In this document: piece after piece, positions 48,269-59,950 of the stretch
Layout of the letters: each line of letters opens with the position of its first letter
How positions within the stretch are numbered: position 1 is the stretch's first letter
DNA from: Albophoma yamanashiensis
Lineage: Eukaryota; Ascomycota; Sordariomycetes; Hypocreales; Ophiocordycipitaceae
Direction of reading: 5' to 3'
NCBI GenBank assembly: GCA_001600555.1
Contig: BCKH01000002.1
Span: 1,901,964-1,965,963, forward strand
DNA length: 64,000 bases
Program-made: the position numbers and the translations under genes
The notes under the pieces: generated by a model
Seen by the model: only the letters and a program-made list of their open reading frames with translations
Databases searched by the model: none
Told to the model about the DNA's origin: nothing

Positions 48269-49578
48269 TTATAATTGTAGCTGGAACTTATGCAGCCGCT
48301 GACGCACGTCGTCGCCGTTCCACGTCTCGTTACCACATTGATCCGTGCCCATGACCGGCATGCCAACCTGCTCTATGGCGAAGCTCGCAGCAACGGAGGC
48401 CCAGGCCGCGGCATCCTCGAGGGCCTCGCCACGGGCCAGGGCCACTGCCAAGCCGCCGAGAAAGGCGTTCCCGCCGCCTGTGGGGTCAACGACTCTTTCC
48501 GGGTGGTCTCGATGGTAGGCCGGGATCCAGCGCTCGGTGCCTGCATTAATCTCCACCTCTTCTCGGGCAATGAGGCCATCCTGGTCCTGCACCAGGCCGG
48601 CAAAGAGGGCCTCCATATCGGTGTCGGGCTGCAGGCCGCCTCGAGTGTAAGCCTTGCGGGGCCGCGAGACGTTTTTGCTCTTCCTGCCCCCGTTCTTTGC
48701 GATAAAGCAACCCTTTTCGCCGGCACGAATGACGAGCGCATAGGACTGGAGGGGCATGCTGGCGAGCAGCTGTTCGCAGGCGCGCTCGACGGCGAGGGTC
48801 GAGACGCTGCCGGTCTCGGGGTCGATACCGTCATCGCCCATGAAGCCGGCCAGCTCGGAATGGTTGGGGCTGCATACATCGACCAGGGGCAAGGTGTTCG
48901 TACAGTTGAGGAGCTCGTCCGGGGTGCAGAGGTCAGGGACCGGTTCCCAGATGAAGATGGGCTTGGAATAGTTGGAGGGCGAGGCGAGAGCCCTGCGGCG
49001 CGAGGTTATGTCGGCAATCAGCTCCTGGCAGCGGGTGGGGGAGCAAATGAGGTGAAAGGAGCGTGCCAGTATCAGCGGCGGCGTGAGGTCGTCGGCAGTG
49101 ATACGCTTCTTGGGTGTCGTATACTTGAAGGACCGCTGTTCGGCGGCGCCATGGTAGGCGTTCCAACCATGCGTCGTGAGACGGGACGGGTCCCGGCGAA
49201 CGACGGCTGCAGTGGACCAGCTGTCGATAAGCGAGGCCAGAGCTGGGGGGAAGTCGGACCCTTGGTCGACTATCCACCCTACCGACGAGGACAGCGGCGG
49301 CGGGGAGAAGAGGCGTGCCCCGAGGGCAGAGTAGGAGCCTGCTCCGCCGAGGACGTTGCGGACGGGAGGCGTTGGAGGACTGAACTCAATGTCGTCTGTG
49401 TGTCGGTGGACGAGCCGACGCCAGGTCCCGGTCAGCGCTGGCGGCCGGCGACATTTCAACGGGTGTGCTCACCGATGATGAACATGCCCAGCGTGACAAA
49501 GTCGAGGGCAGCGGCGTCGGCGCCGGCATCAGCTCGTGCCCCAGCCTCCGCCTCGCTCGGCGCCGGATCGCTGGCCAT
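48269..49578 (-). CDS. MAK32: MAK32-like PfkB-family protein
   Basis: The fold is that of ribokinase/PfkB sugar kinases. Yeast Mak32 was found through its role in keeping double-stranded RNA killer virus structure stable; no biochemical substrate is established. Exons on the minus strand are 49578-49473 and 49395-48269, giving 410 residues. The first exon ends DFVTLGMFII and joins DDIEF, then RNVLGGAGSYSALGARLF, the family's N-terminal glycine motif. The C-terminal signature reads ERVVDPTGGGNAFLGGLAVAL: where active PfkB kinases have GAGD, this protein has GGGN, so the usual catalytic Asp is replaced by Asn. This variant is, as I recall, a feature of the Mak32 group and suggests loss or change of kinase activity. 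The exact start is uncertain; ATG codons slightly upstream (near 49,626) are also in frame. Confidence 0.85.
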
Positions 49579-51019
49579 ATGCAATTCATGGTCGGGGCCA
49601 AGCCCTTCCATGTCGGCGATGCCCATGTCTTGGGTTGTCCAAGCGTCCAATGCCGACTCAGTGGCCTGCCAAGGGCCGGAGCACCGTGCCTGTCTGTCCC
49701 TTGCCTGTCCGTGGCGCCTACGCCGGGCACTGCGCGGTGCGGGAGGCGCGACGCTTGCCTCGCGCTTGTGGGTATATCAGCGGCGACAGCCTGGAACCCC
49801 GCGTGTCCGACAGAGTGGTGACAGTGTATGGTGAGCTGCAGGCGATTAGGGCAAGGGCTGGGAGAGGTGGTTGAAGCCAGGTGCAGTGAGATGGAATGAG
49901 GCTCCAGGCACGGGTACGGACAGTAATTACCGTATTTGCCGCAGGAAACGCAGGAAGGAAGAACGAGAGCACGACACACTTTTCGTGCCGGGATTACACG
50001 AGATGAACCAGACACGGCGCAAGAGCATGTATAACCAACCGACACTTGGGCTCCCGGACACCACGCTGCGACATGAGGTTGACAATGGGCCGAGCATGGC
50101 TGGCAAACACCGAGCTGCGTAAGATAAACTGGTCACCGGAGTGATGAAGGCGGTGTGTACGAGTACGAGTAGATGTAGGGTAGGCACCCTTCCTTGCATT
50201 TGAGCTGCCAGTGGCAGTTGTCCGCTTGGTGATGTACTTGCGTTGCCTTGCCCCCTATACCTTACAGAAGGTACCCTACCAAGGAGATTCTGGCCTTCCA
50301 TGTCCTGCATGGCACAGCCCGCCTCCTTGCTGCGTCCAAGTCCTCGCAGATGCCTGAGGTCAAGGCACACCCTGCCGGCAGGGGAATGGATGACTGCAGC
50401 GAAACGACGATGGCTCCGGACACCATCACCTCATCCAAGTCTAATTAGCCAGCTAAAGTAGGCAACAATGAAGCTCGCCAAGCTCGCCCACCAGCTGTCC
50501 CCAGCAGTGCCAGCACCGGCCCCCCGCCAATTCCGAATCCCCACTCTCATCCCGCCCCTGACCGACTCGTCGCAAGCTTCGTCCTGCAACCGAACCCCCC
50601 AGGCAGCGCATCCATCATCGCCGCATGCCTGACGAACCCTCCACCCGCCGCTGACGACGCCAACAACACCACCGCAAGCTGCAGCCTGCCGGGACCCCGA
50701 AGCAGGCAAAACACTGTAGGTACACAGGCGTCGGACGATACTCCCCTTTCGCCCACTGGTGCCCCGTTGCCAGTCCGATCCCTTCACCACCATCACGCGC
50801 ACGACGTGCCACGCATGTGTTCGCAATACTTGGCTTACGTGCGGAATCAGACCAAGCACGAGCTACATCTATATAACGCGCATAGAGCTCCACAGCGGCT
50901 TGTGATTTATTCTTCTCTTCGGCCTCGGCTGCCATCTCGCCCCTGAAGACGGCAACGACCTCGATCTCAGACCAAGCCGACACCCAACTCGTCGGAAAGC
51001 GACGCGTCCTTTATCAGTC
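49579..51019. other. Divergent intergenic region between the MAK32-like gene and CAP
   Basis: About 1.4 kb without a recognisable gene; it must hold both promoters. C/T-rich tracts occur at 50,510-50,700. Open stretches such as 50,431-50,859 and 49,927-50,370 (minus) have no domain content and look incidental in GC-rich DNA. Confidence 0.45.
50870..50876 (+). promoter_or_regulatory. Candidate TATA box of the CAP gene
   Basis: TATATAA stands alone in otherwise GC-rich DNA about 145 bp before the CAP start codon, a plausible distance for a fungal core promoter with a short 5' UTR. This rests on the motif and its position only. Confidence 0.4.
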
Positions 51020-52926
51020 ATGACGGCGCCCAACAGCATGCACAACCTGACGACGCTCATCAAGCGGTACCACCTCCCACCCACCCAACTCCGTATACCC
51101 TCTCCCCCCTTCCCAATCCAGAAGGGCCGTCGTGCTGTCTATCGTGCCCTCGCCCAATGGCGTGACCCTCAATGCTAACATCATGCCCAGGCTGGAGGCT
51201 GCTACATCTCGTCTTGAGGACATTGCCAGCGCGACCGAGCTTCCCAAGAGCGTGCCTGCTCTAAGCCAGAGCCAACCCGCCGCCTCGCCTCCAGATGCCT
51301 CGGCCGTCTCCACGCCCCTGTCAGCCCCCAAGCGGACTCCCGCAGAGCCTCTACCCGAGAGCATTGACGAATTCGACCTCTTTCTCGGCTCCTCCCTCGA
51401 CAAGTACGGCAGACTCAGCAGCCAGCTGGGAGGCCTGGTTGCCCAACAGGTTCGCGCCCCCAGACTCAAGCATCCCCCCACGTGTGCTATGCCGCCCTTA
51501 CACGTGTGAGGCTCCCACACACCACAGCTAATCACCATTTCAATTGCTAGGCTGCCGAGGTTCTCAAAGGTTTCCAGGAGCAGCGAAAGTTTCTCCTCAT
51601 AACCACGAGGGCTGCCAAACCCGATCTCCCCGTTTACCAAAACCTTCTCAAGCCAATCAACGAAGCGCTGATGGCCGTGAGCGAAATCAAAGACTCGAAT
51701 CGGCCTGATCCCATGTATACCCAGCTGAGTGCCGTCGCCGATGGCATCATGATGCTGGCGTGGGTCACCGTCGAGAGCCGCCCCCACAAGCATGTCGAGG
51801 AATGCCTCGGTTCTGCGCAGTTCTTCGGAAACAGAGTGCTTAAGGAGCAAAAGGACAAGTACAATAACCCTACCCATGACACCTGAGAGCAACTGGCCAA
51901 CCCATTACCTAGGGACCCCAAGCAAGTCGAGTGGATCCAGTCCTTCTACCAAGTCTTTCGCGACCTCGCCGAGTATATCCGCCAGTACTTCCCCTCAGGC
52001 ATTAGCTGGAATGCCCAGGGAGAACCTGCGCAGGATGTTGCCAAGTCACTCTCTGACTTGAGCTCGCCTCCTGCCGGAACCACAGGAGGTTCTGCCGCGC
52101 CACCGCCGCCGCCTCCACCGCCGCCAGGGCCACCACCAGTTCTGGAAATCAAGTCTCAGCCAACGCAGGCCGCAACGGCCCCTTCCGGAGGGTTCGACGC
52201 GGTTTTCTCAGAGCTGAACAAGGGCGCGGCCGTGACCCAGGGCTTACGCAAAGTGGACAAGTTGGAAATGACGCACAAAAATCCCTCTCTCCGCGCGGCT
52301 TCTACAGTCGGGGACAAGGAGGCGGCTTCTCGTGCCAAAAGCCCAGCTCCTGGCAAGAAGCCCAAGCCCGAGAGCATGCGCGTGAAGAAGCCAGCAAAGA
52401 AGGAACTCGATGGGAACAAATGGACAATCGTACGGCAGCCCTGCTGTGGCAGCATCACGACGACAGGCTAACACCGCGACAGGAGAATTTTGACAGAGAG
52501 CCCCAACCGATCGAGATCGAAGCGTCGTTGACTCACTCGGTGCTCATTAGCAGATGCAACAACACGACCGTCATTCTCAAAGGAAAGGCAAACCAGGTCA
52601 CCGTCGAGAACTCGTCTCGGCTCTCCCTCGTCGTCGACACCCTGGTCTCTACCGTAGACGTCGTCAAGGCCCAAAACTTCGCACTGCAGGTCCTGGGCAC
52701 CATACCCACAGTTATGCTGGATCAGGTCGATGGAGCACAAATCTACTTCAGCAAGGAGAGCACTGGCACGAAGTTGTTCACGAGCAAGTCGGACGGCATC
52801 AACCTCAACGTTATTTCGGGCCCCGATGAGGACTACAAGGAAGTGCCGCTGCCTTCCCAGATCTGCTCGTACTATGATGAAGCCAAGAATGACCTGGTGA
52901 GCGAGATTGTGGCACACGCTGGCTAG
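51020..52926 (+). CDS. SRV2: Adenylyl cyclase-associated protein (CAP/Srv2)
   Basis: CAP recycles actin monomers from cofilin and links adenylyl cyclase to Ras signalling. Exons 51020-51066, 51191-51449, 51551-51858, 51913-52429 and 52483-52926 keep phase and give 524 residues. The N-terminus has the cyclase-binding heptad helix (NLTTLIKRLEAATSRLEDIA), rebuilt across intron 1. The helical folded domain follows (FDLFLGSSLDKYG, then VLKGFQEQRKFLL). A poly-proline run at about residues 262-275 should bind profilin and SH3 domains. A WH2-like region (GFDAVFSELNKGAAVTQGLRKV) comes next, then the C-terminal beta-helix CARP domain from KWTIENFDREPQPI to the stop, with VILKGKANQV and QVDGAQIYFSKES. 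All modules of the full-length protein are present. Confidence 0.95.
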
Positions 52927-53457
52927 CTCGCGATAGATGCCCTGTCATGTCGTGCGTCGACACCAAACAGGGCGTGTCCAGTTGTAAGATGAACGAGGGA
53001 ATCCAGAACACTAGCGTGGCGAGCTTGTCACACGTGCGCATGATGGGAATGAGAAGCGTGCCTGAAAGACAATATAGAGACGGTTGCCGTTCCCGCTTGG
53101 GGCCACCATGGAAGAAGATTCGCCCGTGAAGTGCAACCCGCCCATTCTAGCCTTGGGCTTCTGCTTTGCTCAAAACCACACACGCTCGCGATGGGCATTC
53201 CGTGAGGGACAACCCGCGGGGGGCAATCAAATCTATCCTGTCATGACTCTAGAATATACATAAACATGATGGGTGCACACCACCATGCATTCGCATCCCG
53301 TGGCATACGGCGCAATGCTGCATAGCTGCGATGGCCCATACCGCCCCAGCTCTACTTCCATCTCGAATTTGCGCGCACAGCATCATGTGCCAACCCAGCT
53401 ACACGACTCCAGCCGCGAGCCTGCAGCACTGAACCCATGTGGAATGGCTGCCTTCGA
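52927..53457. other. Convergent intergenic region, no gene recognised
   Basis: About 530 bp between the CAP stop and the stop of the carnitine acetyltransferase. It holds both 3' ends; no open frame with recognisable content was seen. Confidence 0.4.
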
Positions 53458-55637
53458 TCACAGCTTAGCCTTGGGGGGTGCCAGGGTGGGCGTCAGCAGG
53501 TCACGCATTTCGCCGGCTGCCTCATTGAGGTAGAAGCTCATGCGATCGCTGCCCAAGCTCTTGGATACAATATTGAAGTTGATGCTGCATCTCGTGTTAG
53601 CAGGCTGTTTTGCTGGCTGGTCATTCCCAAGGAGCCACAGCCCCCTCAGAAAGAAAACGGGGGGTTGGGTTGAAGAGGCTTACCTGTCCTCGTTGATCAT
53701 GTAGGCGATGCCAAAGCCACCGTCAATGACCTGGCTCCAGCCGTAGCCGTTGAAGAATTCGGAGCTGAGCTGCGACGTGGACAGATACCAGGAGCTGGAG
53801 TAGGAGTAGGCTGGGTCCTTGTAGATGCTGGGAACCTCCTCTCCGGGCTCGAGGAGCTTCTTGAGGCCAAAGAGATGCCTGTCGACGCCCTTGCCGTCCG
53901 AGGCGGCAGATATGTACTCGATGTGGGCGTTGACGGCCTTGCGGAACAGATCGACCCTGGTAGCGTCGTCGCTGGTGGAGTCGGCCATGGAGGCGCACCA
54001 GGCGGCCGACTCGTCCGAAACACTTCGGCAAGTCTCGGTGCGGCCAAGCTGGAAACGTCTCGTGGTGGCAGACTCGTAAGTTGGGCGGTTCTTGCCGTAC
54101 ATCTTGAAGTAAGCGAGCTGGATGATCATCTGAACGTAAGCGTCAGGGGAGCACTTGAACTTCTTGATGAGGCCCTTTCCGTAGCCCTGATAGGCTTGGA
54201 CGGCGAGCTGATGTCGAGAGATGACGTCGTGGAAGTCGACGGTGGCCCGGTCGATCTCGGCCTGGACCTGTGGAGTGATGTCGAACTTGACCAGCTCGGG
54301 GTCGGGCAGGCCGGAGCGGACAGCGGGGTCGGTGAGATCAATCTTGTTGCCAAAGATGAGGTCGTTGACGTAGTCGTTGAGGCGGTGGGTCGGGGTGCCG
54401 TCCATCATCGAGTGCTCGCCCATGAAGCCCGAAGCACCATTGTCGCAGATGATGAACTGCAGGGGCTTGTCATACCAGCGGTTGGCGCCATCGCCGTGCC
54501 AGTACTGGTGGGCGCGCTCCTCGAGGGTGACAGGGGCGGCGTCATCAAGGCAGACGACGAAGGCAGCCGACTCGATGGCCTCGAGGGCGGCCTTGTTGCG
54601 GGGGCCGGCATCCAAGAGCACCGCACGAGCGTCAGCCCAGACGTCGCGGTTCTCCGAAGTGAGGGCGCCAACGGCGGGGACGCGCTGAGCGACCTGATAG
54701 ACGAGGCCAAACTGACGCTCGAGCTCGGCGGCGTTGAGTTGCCGGCCAGCGAAGTGGGTGGGGATCTTGAAGAACTGGTTCTTCCGGATGGCGATGATGT
54801 GCTGGTGGCTGTCGGCGTCGAACTTGACGGGATAGTCGGCGGGGCGGGCAGCGACGCGCGAGGCGTTGAACATCCAGCGGTAGCTGTCCATGCAGATGGG
54901 CAGACGCTTCATGTACTCGGGCTCGAGAGCGCCCGTGTCGACCAGCTTCTTGAACTCGAGGACGGCGGCGGAGATGGCCGCGGCGCGCTTGGCGGGGTCG
55001 CGGCGGGCGCGGTCATCGCGGTGCGAGTAAAAGTAGCTGACATAGGGCACGACGGGGTCGCGATAGGAGAGGTAGGCGGCGTCGTTCCACCACTCGTAGA
55101 TCCAGTTCTTGGTGGCGGGATCCTGGCGCTTGGCCAGAAGCTTGTCCTGCAGCCGGGAGCCAGCGCCGCCGGGCTTGACGAAGTCGGCGACGGCCGCCTT
55201 GCTGGCCTCGTACTCGGCCGACGACAGCAGCGGGTGGAGGGACTTGAGGTATCGCTTGGCCGTCTCCTCGAGCGTGGGGACGGGCAGACGGGGCAGCGAG
55301 TCCTGGAACCGCAGCGTGGGACCCTTGGACTTGTCCTCGACGTAGCCTGAGCGCCCGGTCAGCACCCGCGCGCCTCGACACGGCAGAGAGAAAGAAGGGA
55401 GACAAGCGGGAAGACGAGAAGAAAGACAAAAGGAACGGGCCCGTACCTGGAGGCAGGGAGCTGTTGCTCCGCTTGGACGAGGAGGCCATGGCGGTTACCT
55501 GTTATCCGAGACGGCTCAGCGGCTATCCAGAGCACCAGAAAAAGGACGGGAGGAGGAAGGGCGGGACAAACCGTGGGCGTCCTGATGCGTCGAAAAGTGT
55601 TCCTCAAGGCGTGGGAGCGGGCGGCGGACGTCAACAT
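53458..55637 (-). CDS. CAT2: Carnitine O-acetyltransferase with mitochondrial leader exon and C-terminal AKL
   Basis: The enzyme moves acetyl groups between CoA and carnitine so they can cross organelle membranes, needed for growth on acetate and fatty acids. The core form uses exons 55489-55447, 55346-53684 and 53584-53458 (610 residues). The choline/carnitine acyltransferase core shows ASGFMGEHSMMDGTPTHRLN, with the catalytic His near residue 323 of this form, and PTYESATTRRFQLGRTE. The C-terminus ends PPKAKL, a peroxisomal type 1 signal. A further 5' exon (55637-55572) encodes MLTSAARSHALRNTFRRIRT, a basic amphipathic leader; joining it by GT-AG rules to 55498 runs in frame (TPTVTAMASSS) into the core. 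This yields a longer mitochondrial form of 635 residues, while starting at 55,489 would leave only the peroxisomal signal. The leader exon is inferred, not proven. Confidence 0.93.
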
Positions 55638-57091
55638 GGCCGGTCAGAGAGCTTTGGCTTCCGAGGCGACGCAGACCGGGCAAGGCTCGAGTAAAGTATC
55701 ACCGCGCGGCGTGAGATTCTGCCTGTTCCCCTGCCAGAGCAGCGCTTTTCTTAACGCGTCCTGACAACGCCGTGCAACCGGTTGGCGGATCGGTCGGCTG
55801 GTCGGCTGGGATGGGGTGGATGGATGGAGTGAGGGAGGGAGGGAGCGTCGGTCGCGGCGCCCTCGGCTGACGGACGATGCTCTCAATTGGGGCCCTGGCT
55901 GCTTCGCGTCCGGCCGGAGTTCAAGGGCCTCTCGTAGCTGTGTCGCTGGGTCGTTTTGTGCGTTCGGGAGTGGGCGGCAGAGAGCTGGCATGTGAGCTGG
56001 GCTGCGGCCGTCTTTAAGTGCATGCACATGCTCGGGCTCGTCCCCTGGGGCTGGCCGTCTCCAGCGTCACCCCACCGCTAGGCCCGGAGGCGCCTGGGTG
56101 GAGCTCCGGGGCAGCGGGTCTCGAGGCCAAACAGCCGAGGTTAGCAGCGCGCCGCGGCGCGGTTGGCGTTGCCAGTTAGCCGGGGGCCAGTCAGTCTCCG
56201 ACTGGTAATTACCTAGGTAAGTACGGAGTACGGAGCAGGTAAGGTAGGTAGGTAATAAGGCAGGTACAGGTAGGTACCTAATTACGTAGGTTCCGTATCG
56301 AAGTTGCAATGCGCGGCTGCCGAGGGCGAACGCAGGGCAGCCGGCAGCGCGGCGTTTCCTCTGCCGTACCCTGCCTTAATATGTACTAATTACTACGTAC
56401 GTAAGGTGCCTTACCTTTCCTTAATAGGGACCTTGCCTCACCTAGGTATAGGCACCCTACCTTGCCTTGCATATTAGAGGTGCATTCGGGTTCCTTCCGC
56501 ACACAAAGGTACAACGCACGCATGCGCCGTCCTCTCGCGTGGCTCGAGCCTCCAGCAACAAGAGACTCGCGAAGAACGGAACACTACGAGCACCTAGGTA
56601 TATGGCGCCTGTTCCGTACTCGAAATCGAGTCGCTGCTTTACAGAGGAAGGACGGGGCTTGAGGTGGCCCCCACTGAAACACTCGGTCGCTCGAACTCCA
56701 CCAGCCTGATGTGCCCGTTTCTGTGTCTCCGTGTAAACACTGGGGAACACACGCACGCTTGCACGCCCGTCGCATCGAGACACGGGCAATGCGCCCATTC
56801 AACTTATCCCTTTAAACTCCTGTAAAAACTAAGCCGGTACTGGTACAACACTGCTCGTGGATTCGAGGCCCAAACAAACGCGCCCGTGAGTCGCACAGCC
56901 TCGAGTTTCCCGCCCAAAGATCCATCCATCCATCCATCCATCCCGTTTCGCCCGATCCCCATCAACTCCATCGCCACCTCTACCGCCCCATCACCGTCTC
57001 CCGTGCTTGCCCCGTCGGCTGCCTCCGTCCAGGGTTGCTACGACGAGGTCCTGGACGCCGCGCCACCCGTTGCTCCTCGAACCCCTTGGCC
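55638..57091. other. Intergenic region with simple repeats
   Basis: About 1.45 kb between the 5' end of the carnitine acetyltransferase and the 3' end of the RSC8-like gene. Bases about 56,200-56,300 and 56,390-56,470 are rich in short TAGGTA/TACCTA and TACGGAGTA units, common in Sordariomycete intergenic DNA. An (ATCC)n run lies at 56,920-56,943. Open stretches here have no domain content. Confidence 0.5.
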
Positions 57092-59354
57092 TCACACCTC
57101 GTGGCTCCGGACCTGCCCGTCGCTGCTTGGCGGCTGCACCGAGGCATCCCCGGCCAACGACTGCAGGCCCAGCTTCTCAGCCTCGCCCGTGGCTGCCTCG
57201 TGCGCCAGGCGCGCCCCTTGCTCCCCGCCAACCGCCGCCGCCATCCTCAGGCTGTCCTCGGCCTCGCGCACCCGCCGCCTGAACGCAAGCCGGTCCAGGA
57301 ACAGCTGTTGCCGCCCGCGCTCCAGCTCCCGCCGCTCCGCTCGCAGCACCGCCTCCATCTCGTTGAAGTAGGTGAGCTTCAGCTCAAGCTTCTGCAGCAT
57401 CACGTTGGCAGCTGCCGACACGAGGCGCGTCATTTCGCGTTCTTCGTGCGACGCGAACCCCGCGGCTCGAGCCCCAATCGACGCGAGCGGCACCGATGCC
57501 AATGTTGCCTTGTTGCTCGTCGTCGTCGTCGTAGTGGTAGTCATCGTGGTGCTCGTCGTCGTCGTCACATCCTGGCGCAGGTCCACGTCCATCGTGTCGC
57601 CCTTAACCGGTTCGTCCTCGTCCCCATCGCCCTTGCCCTGCCCGTTGGCCTCGCTTTCCTTCTTGCTCTCGTCGCCATTGAGTTGTCTTCGGAGGCTGCG
57701 CTTCAGCTCGTCGGCCGATTTGTGTGCTGCGGCTGCCGTGCTGGCGGGGTTGGCCAGGCTGGCCAGGAAGCCGACGACGGACATCACCGGGTTGTCCACG
57801 GAGCTGAACGGCAACTGTCCGTGCTGGGCCCCGAGCATCGAGAGCCCCGTCGGAGCGTTGACGGGGGCTTCCGAGTCCAGGTACTTCTCTTCAATGTCGA
57901 GCTGCAGGAACTGTAGCACGCACTCCTCTCGCGTTCGGGTGCCCACGTGGTCCGCGATCTCTCCCCAGTCTTCGTCGAATCGCTCGAGCCCTTCCAGGAG
58001 GCGCAGGATCTCGGCATCCGTCCACGAGGCCTCTCTATCCACGCCCGTCGCGTACGCTGGGTTTTCAATCTTTGTGTACATGCTCGCCTGATGGTTCGCA
58101 GGCAGCCGCCCTTCCGTGAAGCACAGCGGGCAGACGTCATACTTGGCTTTGGAGCTTGAGTCCGTCTGGGTGCTGTGAAAGTAGACGCGCGTGCAATCAT
58201 TGCCGCACTGATGGCAATTGACCTTGACGACTGGCACCGTGGCCGCTTCCTCCGTCCCGGAAACGCCGTTTGTCGTGGGCCCGTCGCCGTTGGTCTTGCT
58301 CTCCGCCTTGTTGATCGGGGTCCCCTTTGCATTTGCTTCGTAGATGTTCCGTCCAATCTCAAGGTTCAAGTCTGCCTTGCTGCCGGCCGCTGCACCGGCC
58401 TTCTTCTCCGTATCGTGATTCTTCTTGCCCTCCAGAACCACAGGGTCGGCCGATGGCTGCCATGCTTGGAGCCCACGAGGGGTGTCGCAAATAATCTTGA
58501 AATGCCCGGTGAAAGGAGGTCCGACATGGGACGGCCTTTGTTCCGCGTCAACCTGGTGGATGTTGGTTAGCCCGGCCCAGGAAGCGCCAGCCACTGGCAC
58601 GTAGAGGTGCCCTACCTGATAGTTGATCAAGCCCCATTGCTCGAGAAATGCGTGAACCCTCATGATGGCGCAAACGTCACCGGCCAAATTGCGTCGGCAC
58701 GCCGTGACGGTCAAGTACTCGGCCGGGTTGAGCCGATACGTGTTGATCATGAAATCGCGATAGTCCTTGTAGACAGCCGGAGTTTTGCTCCTGTTGCGGT
58801 TGTTGAAAAACTCGGCCATGGCCTTTCGCTCGATCTCATGGACGCTGTTCATGTCGAACCAGGTGCTGTAGCTCGGCAGGACAATCGCGTGTGTCTGCGA
58901 GATGAGATGCTCGCGCGCCGCCGACTCAACCGTCTCCTTCGATTTGGTTTCCTGGCCATCGGAGGCGGAGACGCCGTCCGGGCCTGGCGCGGCGGGCTCC
59001 TTCGAATCGTCGGGGGCATCACCCATGTCCTCGTCGGCGCGCACCGTGGTCTCGGCCTTGGGGCCCTCCGGCGCGTCGAGGGGATCATCCGAAGGCGCAG
59101 CTGGGGCTGGGGTGGCGCTGTCCTGTTTTATGTCTGCCTCGTTCACGATGGCATGACCCTCCGACATTTGGACGTCTGCACGCGCACGACAGTTAGCTGG
59201 TTGCGAGCTGGCCGACGGCTTCGCAGGGGGGGAAGCTACCTTGGTTGTCGCCAGCGGCGCCGGCATCAGGCTGCAGCGGTGGCTGCGCCAGGATGGGGTT
59301 GCCATTCGGCGACGCGCCATTGTCGGGAGAGCCGTAGGTCGCGGAGTCCTCCAT
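57092..59354 (-). CDS. RSC8: RSC8/SWI3-type chromatin remodeller subunit (SWIRM, ZZ, SANT)
   Basis: This is a scaffold subunit of RSC or SWI/SNF ATP-dependent chromatin remodelling complexes. Exons on the minus strand are 59354-59240 and 59175-57092, giving 732 residues. The N-terminus is acidic and Pro/Ala-rich. The SWIRM domain is at about 130-220 (IVLPSYSTWFDMNSVHEIER, then EFFNNRNRSKTP and AGDVCAIMRVHAFLEQWGLI). A zinc-binding segment at about 355-385 has CHQCGNDC and CPLCF cysteine pairs. SANT is at about 410-460 (SWTDAEILRLLEGLERF, then WGEIADHVGTRTREECVLQF). The C-terminal coiled coil (MLQKLELKLTYFNEMEAVLR, then RQQLFLDRLAFRRRV) mediates pairing. A threonine run (about 580-592) sits in the linker. 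Length and order fit the shorter Rsc8/Ssr2 group rather than the long Swi3. Confidence 0.92.
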
Positions 59355-59950
59355 GGTGATGGAGATGGCCCTTCGCTGGCTGGCTCGGCGGTGGTTGCGA
59401 ACTTTGCGGTGGTAGGGTGAAAAAGGCTGAGCGACGCGCCACGCGTCTAGTCCAACGTGAATGCGCGGGCCTAGTGTGAGGGGCACTTGGATCAGTCGGT
59501 GTGCATGTGCCTCCGAACAAGCGATGCTCGAATCTGTGCTGCGATGGCAAGCCGCGTTTGTTGAAATTTGGCGCGACAACCACGGGGTGGCATCTGCTGA
59601 GTGAGCACAGGGGACGATGGGATGTGGAGGCTGGTCGCGCATCGGCGCACGTGACTCGCGCCTCTACCTTTGCGTATCGTATCTTGCGCAAGTGTCCTTG
59701 CGTATGAACAGTGCTTAGTAAGGCACCACCAGCTGCTCAGTCACGTGACGCTACTCGGAGGCGGGAAGGATCGGATATCCAGTCACGTGGCGGTGCCGCT
59801 CTCGGTCGCCCGAGGACGGCTCGCTGGTGCGAGTTAACCTGGGGCGCCCGCCGCACCTCGGGCCGCGTCCACCCGGTCGCTGCGCAACTTGCACCCGCAG
59901 CCTCCTCGACGAGGGAAACACCCAGCGTCGTTCCCTTGGGCACCCTCACC
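59355..59950. promoter_or_regulatory. Divergent promoter region of RSC8 and ETF alpha with three CACGTG boxes
   Basis: CACGTG occurs at 59,648-59,653, 59,742-59,747 and 59,784-59,789; the middle one is a 10-bp palindrome, GTCACGTGAC. These are E-boxes for bHLH factors of the Cbf1 or SREBP/Pho4 type. They lie 160-300 bp upstream of the ETF alpha start and 290-440 bp from the RSC8 start. Which gene they serve is not known. Confidence 0.5.

Noticed and set aside
48290..49834. Plus-strand open frame of 514 codons
   Set aside because: It lies antisense to the MAK32-like gene and is rich in Gly, Ala and Arg with no domain; it is the mirror of a GC-rich coding strand.
53875..55350. Plus-strand open frame of 491 codons
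   Set aside because: Antisense of the carnitine acetyltransferase, low-complexity Val/Gly/Asp/Leu composition, no family resemblance.
57035..57916. Plus-strand open frame of 293 codons
   Set aside because: Antisense of the RSC8-like gene, extreme Arg/Pro/Leu composition.
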